A stretch of DNA of 64,000 bases, taken from Symsagittifera roscoffensis. Its lineage: Eukaryota > Xenacoelomorpha > Acoela > Convolutidae. The stretch spans positions 26,337,378 through 26,401,377 of the forward strand of contig NC_087071.1 of the NCBI RefSeq assembly GCF_963678635.1, read 5' to 3'. The notes beneath the pieces are model-generated. The model searched no databases. It saw nothing but the letters and a program-made list of their open reading frames with translations, and was not told the origin of the DNA. Of this stretch, positions 18,785 to 30,650 are shown piece by piece. Both the position numbers and the translations under genes were made by a program. Every line of letters starts with the position of its first letter. Position 1 is the stretch's first letter.

Positions 18785-19018
18785 TTATGTTTGCAAATGA
18801 AAATCTAAATTCATTGCTAGTAGTATTCTAAATACAAAAGTTTGTGTTGGCTTTTGCCGAACTATCATATAACTATATGGTAAGTTTCTGCTTTGTCGTA
18901 TGTCGTCTCTGGTTCGAGGTCTTCTTGCAATTCCGGGTAGTTCTCTTATCGTTCGGAATATTGGCTTTGATCTATTGAGTCGTAGAGACATTTCGATTAA
19001 ATTATCGTCGTGTAACAT
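18785..19018 (-). CDS. Possible leader ORF, 77 codons
   Basis: Starts at an ATG about 65 bases inside the primer site and encodes an Arg-rich peptide (R-T-I-R-E-L-P-G-I-A-R-R-P-R-T-R). It would be the first ORF on the genomic RNA. I could not find a matching frame in the older relative's leader, so it may be chance or an upstream ORF that tunes translation. Confidence 0.25.
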   Translation of the reverse strand: MLHDDNLIEMSLRLNRSKPIFRTIRELPGIARRPRTRDDIRQSRNLPYSYMIVRQKPTQTFVFRILLAMNLDFHLQT

Positions 19019-19081
19019 TTTAAAAATGTTTTGTTCAAATTCTAATCTATTTTTTGGTTAATTCTAAGCTATTAAGGTCTT

Positions 19082-19104
19082 GTTCGAGACTTATGGTCGC
19101 ACCA
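19082..19104 (-). promoter_or_regulatory. tRNA primer-binding site
   Basis: In sense, two bases after the LTR end comes TGGTGCGACCATAAGTCTCG. TGG pairs with the CCA of a tRNA, and the plus-strand reading GTTCGAGAC... resembles the T-loop of a tRNA 3' end. The older relative has TGGTGCGACCAAGAGTCTCG at the same place (33598-33620), differing at two positions. I cannot name the tRNA. Confidence 0.8.
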
Positions 19105-19106
19105 GA

Positions 19107-19516
19107 TGAGTTAGGACCGAAGTGTATAACTCATAGAGTAATTTCGGATAGGGTACACCGTCTGCTCGTCACGCTATCTTATTTTCGGCCGGATAGATTC
19201 GTGCAACTTCTTAGTCTAATACCGATCCTAATCTTACTCTTATACTATCTAGTCTCAGGTTGTTTAACTAGTCTCTGCTAGGCTCAATAGATCTAGGGTA
19301 TACTGGTTTATTGCGGCAGCTGAAGTCTTCTTGGAGAGTCAACTAATTTCTAAGTTAAATTCAAATCTCTCTGGTGCTGAAATTACAAGTAATTTCAGCA
19401 CTTACAAATAAGTGGGTTGTTAGTTAGATGGATCATGATTGGTTAATATTAAATACTTTACAGTGGTAAAATATCTAATTTTTCCAATCATAAAATGTAG
19501 TTTAGATCAGGTTCCA
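19107..19516 (-). repeat. 5' LTR of the giant element
   Basis: Partner of 641-1050, the same 410-bp length and one difference by my reading. In sense it should carry the promoter at its TGGAACC end; no clear TATA box stands out on reading. Confidence 0.95.
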
Positions 19517-19520
19517 ATAC
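19517..19520. repeat. Target-site duplication ATAC (right copy)
   Basis: Matches 637-640 exactly. The reconstructed empty site reads ATACCAATA. Confidence 0.9.
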
Positions 19521-22095
19521 CAATAAATTCAAAATAAAAATTGTCGTGAGTGTTTCTGAATTTCACTTGCTTCATTGGTAGTGAAAACTCTCGACCCAAG
19601 TCGTTTCTTGACGGCATGTATATCGTTTTTTTGCTCTTTTGTTTTTAATTATGGTTTTCAGTACATCACGGCTTTGATTTCTTGTAGTGCGTTCTCGAAA
19701 CGTTTTTAAACAAACTAAAACAATCATTCTTCAAATTTGGAGGCGGTCGGTGCATCCTGCTGGGTAATTTATGAAAAAGTGTCGCCATCTTGGGTGGATA
19801 GCCTAGTTTATTTTTCTGCCGTTGAAATAAGTTTTGCAGTCGGCAATCAGCTACTATCACAAGCAAGTCTAAAAAGAACGTTTTTTTTTTTCATTGCCAC
19901 ACGATCCATGATACATTCAAACTCCTCCTGGCTGCTTTGGCTGGTGCACAATTTGACTGGTCATGATTCTTAGCAGAGTTTTTATTGCATCCTGCATTGG
20001 CACCAGTTATTGCATTTTTGTGCACGCAGTAGAAAAAAACGTTAAAAGTCGGGTTCTGTTTTTATGGTTTAAAAATGCTTCCTTGATATCAATGTATTGC
20101 TAGTCTCTGTAATGAGCATTGAATTGACAACAAATTGTATGGAGGGACTCTAAGATCCTTTTTTATTTGTAAAACTGCCTGGTGTAGTTTTGTGCAGACT
20201 CAACCGTTTCTAGTCAAATCACAAAAAGCATGTCAAGGAGACTTTAAGCGAAAAACATGTTTCTTTTTGTGGCATTTTTGAGTACTCTACCACTCTTGTA
20301 CCTCTGAAAGCTGGTCCCCTCCAGATGATTGCTAAATCTCAAATACTTTTTACTACTACCTGGTTTGTTGAAAGCTTTTACTGTTGTTTCCCAAAGGGCT
20401 CTTAAAGACCACATAAGTTACCTTTCCTACCCTTCCGTAGAACAAAGTTTTTCCGGAAGCAGTTTAATCCGCATATTGTTTGGTTGTTTTTACCTACCAG
20501 CGTCGGTTGCCTAAGTATCATCGATTGCCATATTCTAAAAGTTGAATGTATGGAGTTTGCTATTATACTTCTTGGAGCTCCCACCAAAGTTTTGGGTTTG
20601 ATCGCCAAACTGCACGACAGTTTGAATATGAGTAAACGTTATGTCTATTTTATTACTATTAATATGTTATTGTTCCGACTTTCGATACGAAAGTAACGGA
20701 ATATTTGTGCTCGGGGTGGGTTTTTTTTTCTTCAGACAAATTTCGACTTTTTAACTAGCGATTTTTGACGGAACTTCTTTATATCATTCAAAAGATATTG
20801 TTGTCCTGAGCTTGAATTTGAAACGATATTTCACCTGTGATCATTTTTCGTTAAGTTATGGGGGTTTAAAGATTGCCATTTTGGCCATTTTGACCAATTT
20901 GGGGCAATTAACGCGCAATATAATTCGCGCTATTAACGCGTAAGCGGAGATTTAATTCGTCTTATAAATCGTTCCAAATTGGTTGAGCGAAGCTTATTTG
21001 CCATAATTGATTTGTTACAAGGAACAAAATTTCTCTTTTTGTACTTTATATGGCGTGTGGGGGGATGATTTTCATAAAAAATTTTCAAATTTTAGTAAAA
21101 AAATTTTCGTTTTATTTTATTTCACTTAATTTTTTTAATGTTAGTACTGCTGCTCTATAAACCTTAAAGGTAGTCGGAACATTCAGGGCTTCGCCCTGAT
21201 ACGAGCAGTCTTGTCTACTTTGTATTTACTAATATGACTGATTTTTGCGCGTTATCTAATTTGGTCTTAGATTTTGCTAATTCTAGTTTCGAGATGAGTT
21301 GATTTGCTTCGTCTCGTTGTCCGCATCAGCGATGTTTTAAGTTCTGAAGATTTACAATGCTGAGCAATTCAGGAAACATCCTCAAAAAGTCGCTGTTAAT
21401 GTCCTCTTTAGTCTGAGAAGTCGATAGAAGGTTCGCAACACTCACACTATCCCTGTGTTTCCAGTAGCTTCAAACGGGCGGTAGATGCTATAGAAAATCC
21501 TCTCATAAAAAGCGGGAAACAAAACAAACTTTCTCAACTTCAAGCTTGCATTCCAATTTGACTGAGTATTATTTTTGTTTTTGGTCTGAAATTTTGTCGA
21601 TCACTGTCTGTTGCTTTTCCCGACGAAAAAACCAATCAAGCCCTTGCCACATCAGGTTTCAGAAGAACCAAAAAACTATTTGGATTTTTTTTGGAGTGTG
21701 TTTTGGGATGAATTGGTGGGGATCGGCATGATCAAAAGGATTATTATGAAGATTTTTATTGAGAACGTTGTGATTGAGAGATTGTTCCATGAAGATCAGT
21801 GGATTTAAACACATAAATTAAACACATAAATTGTACACATTTTCGCGTGTTAGGTTACTTTCTAGCAAAAATGCATGCGACATATATATCATTGGCATCA
21901 TAGAATAAATTGAAAACAATCATATGATAGACACATTTTCACAGCTGGTTAACAAAATCAGATAAAAGAGCCGGCAAAAAAGTTATAAAACCAGATTTTT
22001 TTAGTTGAGCTTCAATAGATCAGGTAACAACAGAGATCAGGTTACAATATCAGGCAACAACATTCTCGCAATCAACACAGAAAATTTGATTTTAC
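19521..22095. other. Intergenic DNA with a dispersed repeat
   Basis: No gene supported. Short ORFs near 20400-20700 on both strands lack recognisable motifs. The segment about 20790-21215 is related to 34490-34725 (see that entry). The text CAATTAACGCGCAATATAATTCGCGCTATTAACGCG near 20906-20940 contains nested short palindromes. Confidence 0.5.
20790..21215. repeat. Dispersed repeat, copy 1
   Basis: Shares with about 34490-34725 the blocks TTGTTG-CCTGA, an ACTGTGATC-TTTTGGTTGAGTTAT-like stretch, AATTCGTCTTA-AAATC, and CTGATACGAGCA-TCTTG at the right end. Spacing differs by deletions. This indicates an old, non-coding interspersed element. Confidence 0.5.
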
Positions 22096-22289
22096 GGGCT
22101 TAAAGTGGTTCTTTGGTAAGCCTTAAAAGTTCTTGGGCTTAACGTGGTTCTTTGGTAAGCCTTAAAGTGGTTAAAGTGGTTCTTAAAGTGGTTCTTTGGG
22201 CTTAAAGTGGGCTTAAAGTGGTTCTTTGGGCTTAAAGTGGGCTTTTTACGGGCTTAAAGTGGTTCTTTGGTAAGCCTTAAAAGTTCTTA
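22096..22289. repeat. Minisatellite of GGGCTTAAAGTGGTTCTTTGG units
   Basis: Interleaved copies of GGGCTTAAAGTGGTTCTTTGG and TAAGCCTTAAAAGTTCTT, with several truncated units. AAGCCTTAA and TTAAGCC-like words make the array partly self-complementary. The pattern is typical of slippage expansion. Confidence 0.85.
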
Positions 22290-23601
22290 AAATGCCAGAA
22301 AATTGGACGAAAATTAAACAAAATATAGCTTTCTACTTGAACCCTGTGCATTTCGTTTTTTGTTTCAATCCTCAGCACTAAATTAATTAACTATTTTAGA
22401 CGTTTTTGAGGCCGGACCAAATAACTATTTCAATTCTTCTGGTTGTCATCTTTCCGCGGCCTTCTAAAACAAGTTATGTTATACTTCATGCCTTCGAAAC
22501 AAGATTTCTCAAAGTTTGGCCTGGTTAAGTCCTTTCAAATAGCTTCATCCATCATTTCTTAATATCTTCAATAGTTGCAGAGAAAACGACAAAAACACGA
22601 AGAAAAATTTCGTTCACTCGCTAAAGAATTCAAATTCTATGTCCCGTGACTGTAGTTCCAGTTCAAATTTTTTGCAGTTAATATTTTCTCCTCATCGCAT
22701 ACAAACCACCCAAAAAAAACAAGTGAAAACTAAACATTAATTGGACCTTTATCGAACTGTCATTTTGTTTGAGCTTTTTAGTTTTCCACAGGTGATGGAA
22801 AAGAAGTTGTAAGGTTTATGGTTAAGCCATTTTTTTTCTTGAAAGTCTACTCAAGGATTTCGAAGTTGAATATCAGTTTTGGGCTCTTTTTCCCGTGGTC
22901 AGAATTTTAAAAAATTCCGCATGGCCAACAAAAAAAACTTCTGCAAACTCATTTTTTTTTCATAACTTACATCGTAGCGAATTCAGCCATAAAAACATGA
23001 AGACAAATTTCAATGAAGAAACAATTGAAACAAGGAGGAGGCTAGTGGAAAAACCACAGATTCACTTTGAACAAATTGAATAAGTGTAAATCTTTCAAAA
23101 TAGCTCCAGTCTAATAATTCTTGGTCCATGAATGTCGAAAACAATTATAGTAAACACCAATTCAAATAGTTCAAAAGAAAAAGTCCCGAATGTTGCTGTA
23201 GAGCAAAAAACACACAGAAAAAAGGTACTGGTAATTTAAAAAATCGTTTTATGAAAAATTTACTTTTTGAGATTTACATTGACTAAAAACTCTGATCTCT
23301 GTACAGAATACAATAATCCATTTAGAGAGGGCGACTAACTCCTTCTTCATTACGCGGCCAAAGTGATCATTCTGTGATTTGTTGACAGATTCTGCAGCAA
23401 GCCAAAATCAAATTTGTCCCGGATCCTCAGCATTGCTACTTTTCTTCGATCTTCTTTGCTGTTTTGGATTCACCAAACAAACAGCTTAAACAATGTACTG
23501 CTCAAAATCGCTCTAAGAACAAGCAAATTTGCGTAAATCGCAACAGTAATTGAGGAATCCAAAACAGTTTGTAGAATCCACAAACAAACAATAAAATAAC
23601 A

Positions 23602-23672
23602 GGTATAGTAAAACTGAGCTGCGCCGAGTGGGTTTTCAGCAAGACTGTCCAACGGTTCAAATCCCGTACCTT
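23602..23672 (+). pseudogene. tRNA-like sequence, probably a tRNA pseudogene or SINE head
   Basis: AGGTA and TACCT can pair as an acceptor stem. GCTG...CAGC encloses a D-loop containing CGCCGAGTGG, close to a pol III A box. ACGG-TTCAAATC-CCGT forms a T-arm with a perfect B box GGTTCAAATCC. Only about 11 bases lie between the D and T arms, too few for a normal anticodon arm, so a working tRNA is unlikely. Confidence 0.4.
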
Positions 23673-24721
23673 TCAATACTCAGAGCTAAAATGGGTTGTG
23701 AATTGTTAAAATAACGCTTGAATACTTTAGGAATGCATTATTTTAGATCTACTTTCAGATATAATTTTTTTTTCTTTGTAACTTCAGATCTGACAAATCA
23801 ATGACTTTGACACAATTTTTGCTATTTTTAATAGTTTTGTATTTGATAGCTTCTGCTAGCTACTAGCAGGTACTCAGCAAAGTCTCCATAGGAAGACTCT
23901 GAAATATGTTTCCACAAGCATGAGATAGACATTGGAAACGCATAAGTAGCGCATGGAAGTCGAAAAATTAATAGGTCTTCTAACAGTTTTTGAAAAACTT
24001 TTTATCACAGTTGAACAAGAAAACTAGTTCAAAACAAATTTTGTGAAAATGTTCGGAAATTTTTTTCTACCGCTAGTTAATCTAAATTTAATTGTGTCTT
24101 GCAGAATCATCAAAAAACAAAAACTCAATTGTTTGCTCGAAAGGCATAAGTTATGATTTACCAAAGGGTTTCTGTGATGTAAAATTTTGTAAGTTTATTT
24201 TAGATCTGACGTTTTCTTTTTCGGATCCTAATTTCAGATCTGAAAATTTCAAACTCTTATCCAGATATGAAATAAAAGGTTTCAGATATGAGAATCAACT
24301 AATGTAAGAAAAAAAAAGAATTTAAGATCTTGCAAAGAAAATCCCTACGGGTAAGGGTTTAAATTAACTTCAACAGTTTGAACAACTAATCTCAAACAAT
24401 GAAAAAACGAACCTTTTTCCGGTCTCAAAAATTGAAAGATTGAAAACCTTTCGATTTCAAAAACTGAAAGAATGAAAACACGCTGAAGTAAAAGATTTCA
24501 GTGGTTGTAATGCTGAATTATTAATAAGTTTCATTTATTTCAAACACTAATTGTGCTACAGTAAAGTCCGCGAATTTAGTTGAAAATGATTTGAGATTTG
24601 TAATTGGGTTCCACTAAAAATAGTCAAATACTTGCTTCAGATAATAGGTCTAGCTATATCTCCTAATTTTTCAGTACTGATTCAGTTCAGCATAACAAAC
24701 AAAACAAGGATCCTCTCATAT

Positions 24722-24780
24722 TTGTGGAATCCGCTGACACTTGCGGAATCCGCTTACATTTTGCGGAATCCGCTTGCAGT
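24722..24780. repeat. Three tandem units built on GCGGAATCCGC
   Basis: Three roughly 20-base units, the later two containing the perfect odd palindrome GCGGAATCCGC and the first TGTGGAATCCGC. This could be a cluster of dimeric protein-binding sites or simple tandem duplication. Confidence 0.6.
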
Positions 24781-25919
24781 TGAAGACTCCGTAACATCCA
24801 GCTATAATCGCTTGTTGCGAAATCGGCGACAAAACAAATGCGCCGACAAGTTTTATGGTACAGGTGTTCGTACCCGGAAATCTACTTACATTATGCAGTA
24901 AGTTCAAATACTTGTCTCTGGAATGTAGAAGTATAAAGACACCAAATTGTGCGCCTATTCAATGCACAGTTTAGCCTCGTAATGTTCATCTCAGGTTTTT
25001 GACCACGTACTCCATCCAATGATTATTTTTTATCTTTGCTTTTAGCTTATGGCATCCACTTATGGCTGACCGACCCTTAAAGGAGCCTTAGGCGCTGAAG
25101 ACACTAATTTTGAGGGTGAATGCTTATTTTTTGCCTGTTGTTTTTTCAATTCACCTGCAGAGCAGAAAATTCTGGGTCTTTAGAAGGTCTAAGAATAGGG
25201 TCTCAAACTTTTATTTGAATCGATTCTAAAAAAGTGATGAAGTCTAATATTTTACCGCTGGTTTGTGCTTCGGGTTCTGTATCGATTGAGGTATTATTAG
25301 AAAAAAAAGCTTGAACACTGAATGGAAGTTTTTTCTTTGTTAATATAACCACGATTAGAGTTTTTGATCTATTCAACAATCTCCCCCCTCTTATGGTACC
25401 TGCTTAAGAATCTCCACCCCTATAATAAATACAGTAAATAAGCACTGAGTTTTATATTGAGAGTTCTAATTTTGCTGCATTCTGATTGGTCAAAAAACTG
25501 ACCATTTTAATCTACTTAACATTCTCCCGCCCCCCTTCTTGAAGATGGAGGACGTCCCCTTCAAGAACGTCCCCCTCAAGACGGAGGGTCCGAAATTTAA
25601 CTTTTTTCAAGCAATCATAGCCTAACAGTTTGCGAAGTGCCAACCCGTAACCCAACTTAGCGTCACATCTAAGAAAAATTGTTGTATGGACTGTATACAA
25701 CTTTTTGTAGAACAGTTATAGTATTCCGTTTAGTTAAGTTATAGTATTCCGTTTAGTTACACTCTCCGAAATGCAGCATTGACGCGTCTCTACATTAAAA
25801 ACTGTTAAAATTTCATATAGACCAGGAAAAAACCAGACATCACATAGTTTTCTAGGTCCTAACATAAATCAAAAGCGCTACGAAGAAATACAAAATTGTT
25901 TATTGTTTAAACGCTATAC

Positions 25920-26316
25920 TGAGTTTATGTCCGGGGTGGCTCACTCATAGAGTAATTTTAGCAAAGGCACCACGTCTGTAGATCACGCTATCTTATTTTT
26001 GGCCGAAAAGGTTCATCCATTTCTTAGTCTAATACGAATCCTAATCTTACTCTTTTATCTCCTAGTCTCAATAGATCTAGTGTATAGTGGTATTTGGAAG
26101 GTTTCGAATCAAAAACTTTTCTGAGGAAAAGCAACTGTTTGCTAGGTAGAAATTATTCTGCTCTGGTTGTTATTCTGCTCTGGTTATCATATTTAGTCCT
26201 TACAAATTATTGTAAGTGTTAGTTATGGATCATGATTGATAATTCTCAATGTTTTACAGCGATAGTTTATCAACAAATTAATAGGCATAAAAAACACATG
26301 TTTTGAACTGGTTCCA
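25920..26316 (-). repeat. 3' LTR of the older relative
   Basis: 397 bp, TG...CA ends, clear similarity to 33623-34012 and 641-1050, with a local duplication of ATTCTGCTCTGGTT near 26155-26185. Confidence 0.85.
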
Positions 26317-27850
26317 CCTATCCAGAGTTTAGAAAGTCCTAAAAGTTTGAATTCTGTTCTTGTGAAAAATGGTTTTTTTTTTGAAATATTTTCGGAGTAG
26401 ATTCTTTTTGAAGCAGTGGTTGCGAAAGGAGAGAGAAAGAAACAGTTGCTTGTGTTCTGAAGTAGTTGTCTTCATTGAGAGAAGGACTATAGTTGCTCGT
26501 GCTCGTGTTGAAGAATAAATTCCATGTCTCAAGATTGAGCTGAAGAATTGAGTTAAGGTTGCAGCATTCTATCTTGAGGTATAGATTTCTTTAAAAAGAG
26601 AGAGACAACGTGCATTCTCAACTATTCATATAATAGCGAGATAGGATTTGACATACCTGTGTGAAGCGCCAAGCGACTGAGACTCGTATGTTTGAGTTTA
26701 ATATCGCCGTTGTTTTTGTTAAATGGGTACCTTTGCTGCATTTTTGGCTCCAGATTTTGGCTCCTGTGAGGGTTGTCACTACGGAAACAAACCAATAGAT
26801 CTTTAGATCCAGAGTCGGGATGCCGCCGAGTTTCATCTCTCTTTGCTGATGGTTTCTTTTGCTCTAAGAAATCTTTTTACATTATTCACTTATATCTGCA
26901 CCTTGTTAGTGAATTCAGTTTTTTTTAAAGACTCGGTTATTTTTAAGAGTTGCTCACCGTAGAGCTACTTTCGTCAAAAATAAGGATTGTGGTTTAGCGC
27001 GGTGGATGAGGCCGGCTAATGAGCATGCTCAGTGCGTCTTTTACTGGTGGGTTAGGCCATTTCCGGGAGTATACCTTTACAGTCTTTTTGAGCAGATTTT
27101 TTTTTCGTGTCCAACCTTTTGTTCTTTTTTATCAGGTGTTTTTCACTTTTATTCATTGATTGTGTCCTTTTTTGAAAACAAATTGTTTTGGTTTGTGTGA
27201 TTTTTTCAGTATTTTTATGTTTCAGGTGGTTCTTATAAAACTTTCAAGCGAGGTTGAATTATGGAAAGAATAATTTATCCAGTTTTTTTCTCAGTTTAAT
27301 CTGGTTTGGGTACCGTGGGACTCTCTCATGTATGCGGTTAGTTTTCTAGCATTAATAAGCTGCTTTTGTTAGTTTAAACTAAGTTATAGTTCCTTCCTTG
27401 CGGTTAGTTTATTGCTACTCATTCCTTTTTTTAATACTTTGTGGCAAACAGTTAGATTATAAGATTGAAATTTTAAAGTGAGTTTGATTTTTTCTTTTGG
27501 CTCTAATTTTTTATTTTCAAAAAAATGACTGGTGAAATCTAAAAAGAAAAGATGAGACACCGTTTAGAAATTGTAAGTGCTTGATTTGTTTTTAATTTGT
27601 AAAGATTATAGATTCAAACTCACGAAAGGGCGGTTTCCGAAAAAAATCCATCGAAGAAAATAGTTTTGATGGTGTCTTGGTTTTTGCAGAGGCATTTTTA
27701 CTGTGTATTTTTTTAAATTCATGATGAGTATGGTTTAGGTTTTAATGTATCTTTTCACAGTAAATCAATTTCATATTTTGTTTTTCCGATCTAAATAGAG
27801 TATAGAGTGGAAAAATTACCAAAGTAATTATTTATTTAGCTCCATAATCA
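26317..27850 (-). other. 3' non-coding part of the older relative
   Basis: Conserved with the giant element around 26935-27070 (stem-loop and the GAGCATGCTCAG and GTGGGTTAGGCCA words). No ORF is supported. Homology to the giant element jumps from its 3' end directly into pol near 27840, marking a deletion of integrase and the env block. Confidence 0.6.
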
Positions 27851-30065
27851 ATTTTGACTGCCTGTTTATAATCTAATCGTGGTGATGTTTTGTTTTTGCG
27901 AGAAAAATTTTAAAATTCTGTGATAATTCTACGGTTGTTTTTCGTGTAAATAGTTTGTGTGGAGTATTTGGACTAAGTTATCAGGTAAAGTAAAGTTTTG
28001 CCTGCAGTCCAAACTATGTGTAGGTTTGAAATTTTCATCAACATTAAATCTGATTACTCTGATTGGATTAGAGTTTTGTGTAAAGAAAAAGAAATTATGG
28101 GTTTATGGTCTGTAAATAACAATGTTGATTGCTTTGATCCAAGAACTAAAAAATCATAATCTGTTAATGTCTACATGATGGCTGTACACCCCTTCATGAG
28201 TGTGGAGATTCTTATTTCTGCTTGTATGAAAAATGTTGATTTTGCGGATTTTAATTTATTTTTGTTGGTGCCTTGTTGTGATTGTAAGAGAGCTGTGCCA
28301 TTTCCAAAGTTGGGGGCGTCGCACATAGCGTTGAATGGCTGATTTGATCCTGAAATTATATTTGAATGCTGTTCAGTGAGAACAATTTTGATTTCATCGA
28401 AGCGTTTTGATGTTCTAAGATCCATTTAAAATTGTTTTTTTTTTACTAAGAACGTTATAAAATGGTCGGAGATATAATTGCATTTTTTAAACGCATTTAG
28501 TTAGAAAGTTTAAGATTCCGAGAAACTCTTGGACTTTCTTTTCATTTAAAATTGGGTTTATCTGGGATTTTAAAGGCGTTCGTATAGTTCCTTCAAAAAT
28601 ATGTTCAATAAGTTTTGCACGAATAAGGAAAACTTTGATGTATCTTTGGCTGCTTTCATGTTGTCTTTTTTAGAAATATTGGTGGTATAAATCTAGAATT
28701 TTGAACATTTCTTTTTTGTTTGTGATTGTATAAAAACATTGTCTAAGTAAGTGATAATCTTTGTAAATAGGGTTAGTTGTCTGAAAACTTTGCTCAAAAA
28801 AGCAGAAAAGTTTGGTGGTCCTATGAAAATACCATAGAAGAGTCTTTTAAATTCGTATAGTTGATTATTAATAACGAATTCTGTTAAACTGCGTGATTGT
28901 TCTTCCAATAGCGTTTGATTATATACACTATTCATATGTGCTGTGGTATCTTTTTGTCCGTTTATTCTTGTGAGTGTTACCTGTAATGGTTCTATAGGCC
29001 AAATGCTTTTTGATTCGTCAATTATTGAGGTAAGATATCGTGCGTCGAAACTGTTTTAAGCAATTTTCCTTTAGCGAGAATAATTACTGGGCTGATAAAT
29101 GTATTTCCCTAAGGTTGTTATGCTTTTTGACTGGTGAGATAACTTCGTATTGTTCAAGGATGTTCAAAAGTCTGTTTATTTTTTTCTTGTAAATGTATTG
29201 GAACTTTGCTTGCTTGTTGTTTTTTGAAAATTGCGTCGGTTGTTAGTGGAAGGTGTAGTAGTGAATATTTTTTTCCTACATCAAATTTTGAAGTAGCAGA
29301 AACCATGGGTATTTTAATATTAATTTAGCTAATAGTTCAACCTGTTGTTGATTATTTTGAGATGGTTGGAAATTAAACACTGTTAAAAAGTGTTGTTGTT
29401 CACTTAGGTATTTTGAAATTTGAAATGCTGGTTTGAAAGAAGAAGTTTTTGTAAAAAGTCCGTATTGCTTTTCGAATCATTGGTAATATTATTATTAGGG
29501 AATTCTTCATTAAGAACTGTTGTTTGGCAAATGGTGAATTGGTGAATTTTGTATGGTGAATTGATATATACATGTAGTGCTTGCTATTGTATCTGAATTT
29601 GTGTTTTTAGCGTATCTTACAGAAGAAAGTGTTACTCTAAAATATTTGTGAATTGGCCTGAATTCAAGGACAGACATATATAGTTTTTGCGTATTCTGAT
29701 TTTTATCGTTTTGTTGAATTGACTGATGGAAAAACCGGATAAAAGTCCCGTTAGTGGTTTTAGATGTTTTCTTTGTTGATTATAGGGTAAAATTTAGGAA
29801 AAAAAAGATGAGGGTTGTTTATTTGATCGTTGAAAAAATGTTAGAGATTTATTATTCGCTCTTGTTTATTTATCTTTTTTTGATCATTTGTTTTTAATTT
29901 GCTTAAAGCGGTATAATTGATAATTGAACCTTCCCATAATTTGTCAAACTTGTGCCTGCTGCTGTGGCTAGTTTCAGAAGATAAGAGTTTGGTTTCAGAT
30001 TGTGGATTTCATTCCATGTAGAAATCATAATGATATTTGAATCTGCTACTGAGTCAATTAATAAT
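27850..30065 (-). pseudogene. pol: Decayed protease-RT-RNase H region
   Basis: Two in-frame pieces are easy to read: 28935-28693 covers the RT core with Y-L-D-N in place of Y-L-D-D, so a catalytic Asp is lost, and 28425-28171 covers the RNase H start (A-M-C-D-A-P-N-F-G). Order and spacing follow the giant element's pol between about 13750 and 11280. Frameshifts and stops separate the pieces. Confidence 0.85.
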
Positions 30066-30650
30066 CCATGTAGTATTTGATTTTTTATAATATTGAATTT
30101 ATACTCAATTCAACTTGTACTCAATCCTTGTTACATTCAAAGAAAGCACGTGTTGGGCTGATTGACCCCAATGCCGATGATTAAAAAAAGGTTAACTAAA
30201 GCCAGTATTTTGCAAGCAGGTTACGAAATTTAACCAAAAATCAAGTGGTTTTCACCACAAGAAAACTAGAATCATGTTCACCATCACTGAAGTCAGCATT
30301 TTCTAATGACTTCAAATCAAGAGGGGCTTACAAACTCTCAGGTAGTGGATGCACTTCCACCTATGTCGGAGAAACTGTTCGACCTCTACAATTGAGGAAC
30401 ATAAGGAAGCAGACTCACCGGTAGGCCTCTAACTTCAGCAATGCATTCTTGAGAGGATTAGCACAGGTTTTTGTTGGAAAATTGTAAATAGGTTTAACAA
30501 CGAAACAAAACTGTTAACACTAGAGGCATTGGAAGTTAGTACATGTTCCACTTTTAGCAGGTTTATGACTAATGTGTTTTCGTTTGACTGTCGTCATCTG
30601 CGCCCCCAGTGTATGTGGTTTAGTTGAGTTACTGAAATTCACGTGGAGTT
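30066..30650. other. Unrelated stretch replacing the gag-protease junction
   Basis: Does not match the giant element. Composition is more balanced than the flanks. No ORF or repeat ends are recognised, so it may be an insertion or filler from repair. Confidence 0.4.

Larger units (their letters stand above)
17857..19081 (-). promoter_or_regulatory. Long 5' leader of the giant element
   Basis: About 1.2 kb between the primer site and ORF1. It contains three spaced copies of a GGGTTGG-A-AGTA-TCGA-type motif (about 17957-17990, 18071-18100, 18293-18316) and two 41-base repeats 60 bp apart that each form a stem-loop (18371-18471). Motifs of both classes recur in the older relative near 32526-32555 and 32786-32815. 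Such leaders in retroelements carry packaging, dimerisation or internal-initiation signals; which applies here is not known. Confidence 0.6.
641..19516 (-). mobile_element. Giant Env-bearing Ty3/Gypsy-class LTR retroelement, 18.9 kb
   Basis: Two 410-bp LTRs with TG...CA ends enclose all parts of a retrovirus-like element read on the minus strand: primer site, leader, ORF1, ORF2, gag, protease-RT-RNase H-integrase, small membrane ORFs, Env-like ORF and a further ORF. ATAC duplications flank it. The LTRs differ at one base by my reading (a or t in the AATTT-TCC stretch near the inner end), so the insertion is very recent. The RT, RNase H, HHCC/DDE integrase and GPY/F end place it in the Ty3/Gypsy group. 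Known elements of this group usually measure 5-9 kb; the excess is five or six additional ORFs plus long non-coding leader and tail. Several coding units are separated by in-frame stops, described under each entry. Confidence 0.95.
22290..25915. other. Intergenic AT-rich DNA
   Basis: No gene supported. It holds a tRNA-like sequence (23602-23672), a short palindromic repeat (24722-24780) and a 22-base tandem duplication of GTTATAGTATTCCGTTTAGT at about 25715-25760. The small ORFs read here have no motif, codon pattern or neighbours to support them. Confidence 0.5.

Noticed and set aside
641-19516. Stop-codon reassignment in the host or element
   Set aside because: All three stops occur both inside and at clear gene ends (for example pol and env end normally), so no codon is consistently sense.
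20402-20696. Overlapping ORFs on both strands near 20.5 kb
   Set aside because: No motif, no splice context, and neither frame extends.
23602-23672. Functional tRNA gene
   Set aside because: The anticodon arm is too short; only A-box, B-box and stem relics are present.
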